From: Bacteroidales bacterium
Lineage (GTDB): Bacteria; Bacteroidota; Bacteroidia; Bacteroidales; UBA932
Assembly: GCA_024401715.1 (NCBI GenBank)
Contig: JAKSKO010000003.1
Coordinates: 1 to 61,661 of the forward strand
Reading direction: 5' to 3'
Length of the DNA stretch: 61,661 nt
Shown here one piece after another: positions 59,241 to 61,661 of the stretch (positions within the stretch are counted from its first letter, which is position 1; each line of letters starts with the position of its first letter). Below the pieces are notes generated by a model, which was not told the origin of the DNA, searched no databases, and was given only the letters and a program-made list of their open reading frames with translations. The position numbers and the translations under genes are program-made.

Positions 59241-61565
59241 TTATTTGTGAAGGACGTCGGAGGTCTTCACTGTGAGGCCCGGCATCGGTGCGCTTATTTC
59301 CTGACGGATATCGCGTGATGATGCGCCGAACTGGAAGCAGTACTGGCCTTCCTCAACAACCCATGCAGCCTGCGCCTCGTCATATGAAGCAAGGTCGGCA
59401 AGTTTGATGCGCATGTGAAGCTTCTGGCTCTCACCCGGTGCAAGCTCTGCAGTCTTTGCATAGGCCTTAAGCTCTTTCACAGGTTTGTCCATGCTGCTTG
59501 CAGGAGCGGCTGCATAAACCTGTACAGCCTCTTTACCTGCAACGGAACCGGTATTCTTAACGGTGATATAGAAATCAACATCGTCTTTCTGGATGGCAAC
59601 ACCAGGGTTTGAATATTCGAAGCTGGTGTAGCTTAGACCATAGCCGAAAGGATAAGAAACCTCCAATCCGGCTTTGTCGAACCAGCGGTAGCCTACGTAG
59701 ATGCCCTCTGCATGGTTGGTCCAGTCGTAGGTCTCCACAGGCTCTTTGGCCTCTTTCTCTGTTCCCATGAAGGTGCTGAAGTCCAACTGGAAGTTCTCTG
59801 CGCGAGGGAAGTTTTCCGATGACTTGTGATCCTGGAAGTTCAGCGGCCATGTCATAGGGAGCTTGCCGCTTGGAGACTGTTTGCCTGAAAGGACGTCGGC
59901 AATGGAGTTGCCGCCTTCCTGGCCTGCCTGCCAGCTTAGGAGTATTGCGTCAGGAGTGTTCTTCCATGATGCTGTCTCTATTACGCCGCCAATGTTAAGA
60001 ACAACCACAACCTTCTTTCCGCAAGCCTGGAATGCAGCGCTGACGGTGTTGATGAGCTCTTTCTCCTCTTTTGAAAGGTTGAAGTTTGCAACGGTGCGGT
60101 CCACGAACTCGCCGGAGATGCGGCCTAATGTTATGATGGCTGCATCATTGCCGCGTGCTGCCTTTGCAATGGATGCGGCAGAAGGCACATACTCTGCAGG
60201 GAGCACCGGAGGAAGGAAGGCTGCAAGGAAGTTGTTGTCCTGTTTCTTGGCCTTCTCCTCGGCCACTTTCTGTGCATATTTGCCGTATTCTGCCTGGATA
60301 TTGCCGTCAACGGTATAGCCTGCGTTGCCAAGACCCTCAAGCAGGGAAACGGTGTAGGCGCGGTTAACGTTGCCGGAGCCAGTGCCGCCTGCAATCATGT
60401 CGTATGAAGTCTGGCCGAAGACTGCAAGCTTCTTTACGCCAGCTGCGAAAGGAAGGGCAGCCTTGTTCTCCAGCAGCACCATACCCTCAACTGCGCTCTG
60501 GCGTGTAACCTTTGCGTGTGCGTCAAGGTCCGGCTTGTTGCTGTATGCATACTGTTTGAAGCGTGGGGTGCGCAGCACAAGGTTAAGGATGCGTGTTACG
60601 TTACGGTCCAGGTCTTCCTGTGAGATGGTGCCGTTGTTAACGCCGTCAATGATGGCCTGGTACTGTGTAGGGCGGCCTGGCTGCAGCATGTCGTTGCCGG
60701 CCCAAACCTGGGCTTCAGTATCGGTTCCGCCATACCAGTCTGTCATCACTGTGCCCTTGTAGCCCCAGTCGCCGCGCAGAACGTCCTCTATGAGCTCTCG
60801 GTCCTCGGAGGTGTAGGTTCCGTTAATCTTGTTGTATGAGGTCATGACGGTCCAAGGGTCGGACTCCTTCACTGCAATCTCGAAGCCTTTCAGGTAGATT
60901 TCGCGCAGGGCGCGTGTGTCTATCAGGGAGTTCACGCCTGTGCGGTTGGTCTCCTGGCTGTTTGCAGCATAGTGCTTGATTGAGGTGCCCACGCCCTCGC
61001 TCTGCACGCCGCGTACGTAGGCCGCTGCAGTCTTGCCTGCAACAACAGGGTCCTCTGAATAATATTCGAAGTTGCGGCCGTTCAGCGGGTTGCGGTGGAT
61101 GTTAAGCGCAGGGGCCAGAAGCACGTCGGCGCCATATTCAAGAGTCTCGTTACCTATTGCCTTGCCAACTTCCTCCACAAGCTCCTGGTTCCATGTTGAT
61201 GAAAGCAGGGTTCCGATAGGGAAGTGAGTGCAATAATAGGTGTTCTCGTCGCCGGGACGTGTAGGGTTGATGCGCAGACCTGCGGGGCCGTCGGAAAGAA
61301 CAACCGAAGGGATGCCCAGACGCGGGATTGCGTGGGTGCTGCCTGCAGCGCCGGGAACAAGCTCGGCAGACTCTCCGATAGTGGCGCTGAGGCCCTCGGA
61401 GCCGCTGTCCATGCCTACGCCGGGTACAAGTAGGGCCTTCTCTTCCAGAGTCATGGCCTTCACCACCTTCTTTACAGAAGCTTTGCCCAACTGCGGGGTG
61501 CCGTTGGAGCATGATGCAACAGCCAGGATTCCAAGGGCTGTTGCTGCCAGTTTAGTGATCTTCAT
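59241..61565 (-). CDS. glycoside hydrolase family 3 lipoprotein (beta-glucosidase type)
   Basis: A 774-residue enzyme with lipobox LAVASCSN (Cys near residue 19). The GH3 N-terminal barrel has GPAGLRINPTR, EYGADVLLAPALNIHRNPLNGRNFEYYSEDP, GVGTSIKHYAANSQE and the nucleophile loop GYKGTVMTDWYGG, with the catalytic Asp in TDW. The C-terminal alpha/beta sandwich (GKVAVFGQ-like KKLAVFGQTSYD, GRISGEF, VVVLNIGGVIE) and a fibronectin-III-like domain (YPFGYGLSYTSFEY to GESQKLHMRI) follow. It probably acts at the outer membrane or in the periplasm on beta-glucosides or similar oligosaccharides. The substrate is not fixed by sequence. Confidence 0.94.
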   Translation of the reverse strand: MKITKLAATALGILAVASCSNGTPQLGKASVKKVVKAMTLEEKALLVPGVGMDSGSEGLSATIGESAELVPGAAGSTHAIPRLGIPSVVLSDGPAGLRINPTRPGDENTYYCTHFPIGTLLSSTWNQELVEEVGKAIGNETLEYGADVLLAPALNIHRNPLNGRNFEYYSEDPVVAGKTAAAYVRGVQSEGVGTSIKHYAANSQETNRTGVNSLIDTRALREIYLKGFEIAVKESDPWTVMTSYNKINGTYTSEDRELIEDVLRGDWGYKGTVMTDWYGGTDTEAQVWAGNDMLQPGRPTQYQAIIDGVNNGTISQEDLDRNVTRILNLVLRTPRFKQYAYSNKPDLDAHAKVTRQSAVEGMVLLENKAALPFAAGVKKLAVFGQTSYDMIAGGTGSGNVNRAYTVSLLEGLGNAGYTVDGNIQAEYGKYAQKVAEEKAKKQDNNFLAAFLPPVLPAEYVPSAASIAKAARGNDAAIITLGRISGEFVDRTVANFNLSKEEKELINTVSAAFQACGKKVVVVLNIGGVIETASWKNTPDAILLSWQAGQEGGNSIADVLSGKQSPSGKLPMTWPLNFQDHKSSENFPRAENFQLDFSTFMGTEKEAKEPVETYDWTNHAEGIYVGYRWFDKAGLEVSYPFGYGLSYTSFEYSNPGVAIQKDDVDFYITVKNTGSVAGKEAVQVYAAAPASSMDKPVKELKAYAKTAELAPGESQKLHMRIKLADLASYDEAQAAWVVEEGQYCFQFGASSRDIRQEISAPMPGLTVKTSDVLHK

Positions 61566-61661
61566 AGGTATATTTTTGTTTGTTGATAATTTGTTTTCAG
61601 TCTTTTCTCAAACTTACATAAAATCTTTTGATTTTACGCCCGTTTATATAAAAATCAAGAC
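61566..61661 (-). promoter_or_regulatory. upstream region of the GH3 gene
   Basis: AT-rich sequence. TAAGTTTG on the minus strand (61609-61616) fits TAnnTTTG and lies 43 bp before the ATG; a clear -33 element is not seen. The window ends here. Confidence 0.45.

Noticed and set aside
1-61661. CRISPR arrays, rRNA or tRNA genes
   Set aside because: No regularly spaced direct repeats of CRISPR type, no rRNA core sequences and no convincing tRNA cloverleaf were recognised by eye in the intergenic regions; a tRNAscan or CRISPR search would settle it.

Overview
The window looks like the chromosome of a gut-type member of the Bacteroidales. Evidence: two SusC/SusD outer-membrane uptake pairs, several lipoproteins with a Bacteroidetes-style lipobox, a BACON domain, a PDDEXK-type Rpn transposase-like protein, a fused aspartate kinase/homoserine dehydrogenase, and repeated use of the Bacteroidetes -7 promoter element TAnnTTTG. 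The genus cannot be fixed from sequence alone; Rikenellaceae or an uncultured neighbouring family would fit.

Layout. 1-414 is non-coding GC-rich sequence. 415-5607 holds an Rpn-family protein, a membrane nuclease, pncC, an esterase, a PhoN-type phosphatase, a CYTH enzyme, tadA and the small rpmH gene. 5651-11653 is a leftward housekeeping run: recO, dacB, polA, an ECF-like sigma factor, rsmG. 11716-13955 has rdgB and a C-terminal processing protease. 14170-17052 is a tight three-gene operon of a steroid 5-alpha-reductase, an Old Yellow Enzyme reductase and a short-chain dehydrogenase, the same combination reported for bile-acid/steroid conversion in gut Bacteroidales. 17124-23412 carries three copies of an 86-87 bp element with 15 bp inverted ends, two of which flank a REP-associated (RAYT-like) HUH transposase gene. 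23443-38065 has transporters (including a FeoB permease without its G domain), queH, a BACON-nuclease lipoprotein, an M3 peptidase, gpmI, a deoxynucleoside kinase, uvrA, and metK preceded by a SAM-II-like riboswitch.

38146-51730 is the most striking region. Two paralogous susC-susD-lipoprotein operons diverge from a roughly 0.9 kb central segment. The segment is bounded by a perfect 14 bp inverted repeat, encodes a Mpi/Hin-like serine recombinase, and contains one well-formed outward promoter near its right end. This has the layout of a self-contained invertible promoter that could drive either the right operon (as drawn) or the left operon (after inversion). The right SusC has ACG where its paralog has the ATG start.

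51782-59192 has mannonate dehydratase and fructuronate reductase behind metX on one strand, diverging from thrA and asd. The window ends with a GH3 beta-glucosidase lipoprotein. Most functional calls are from recognisable motifs; no database search was possible.
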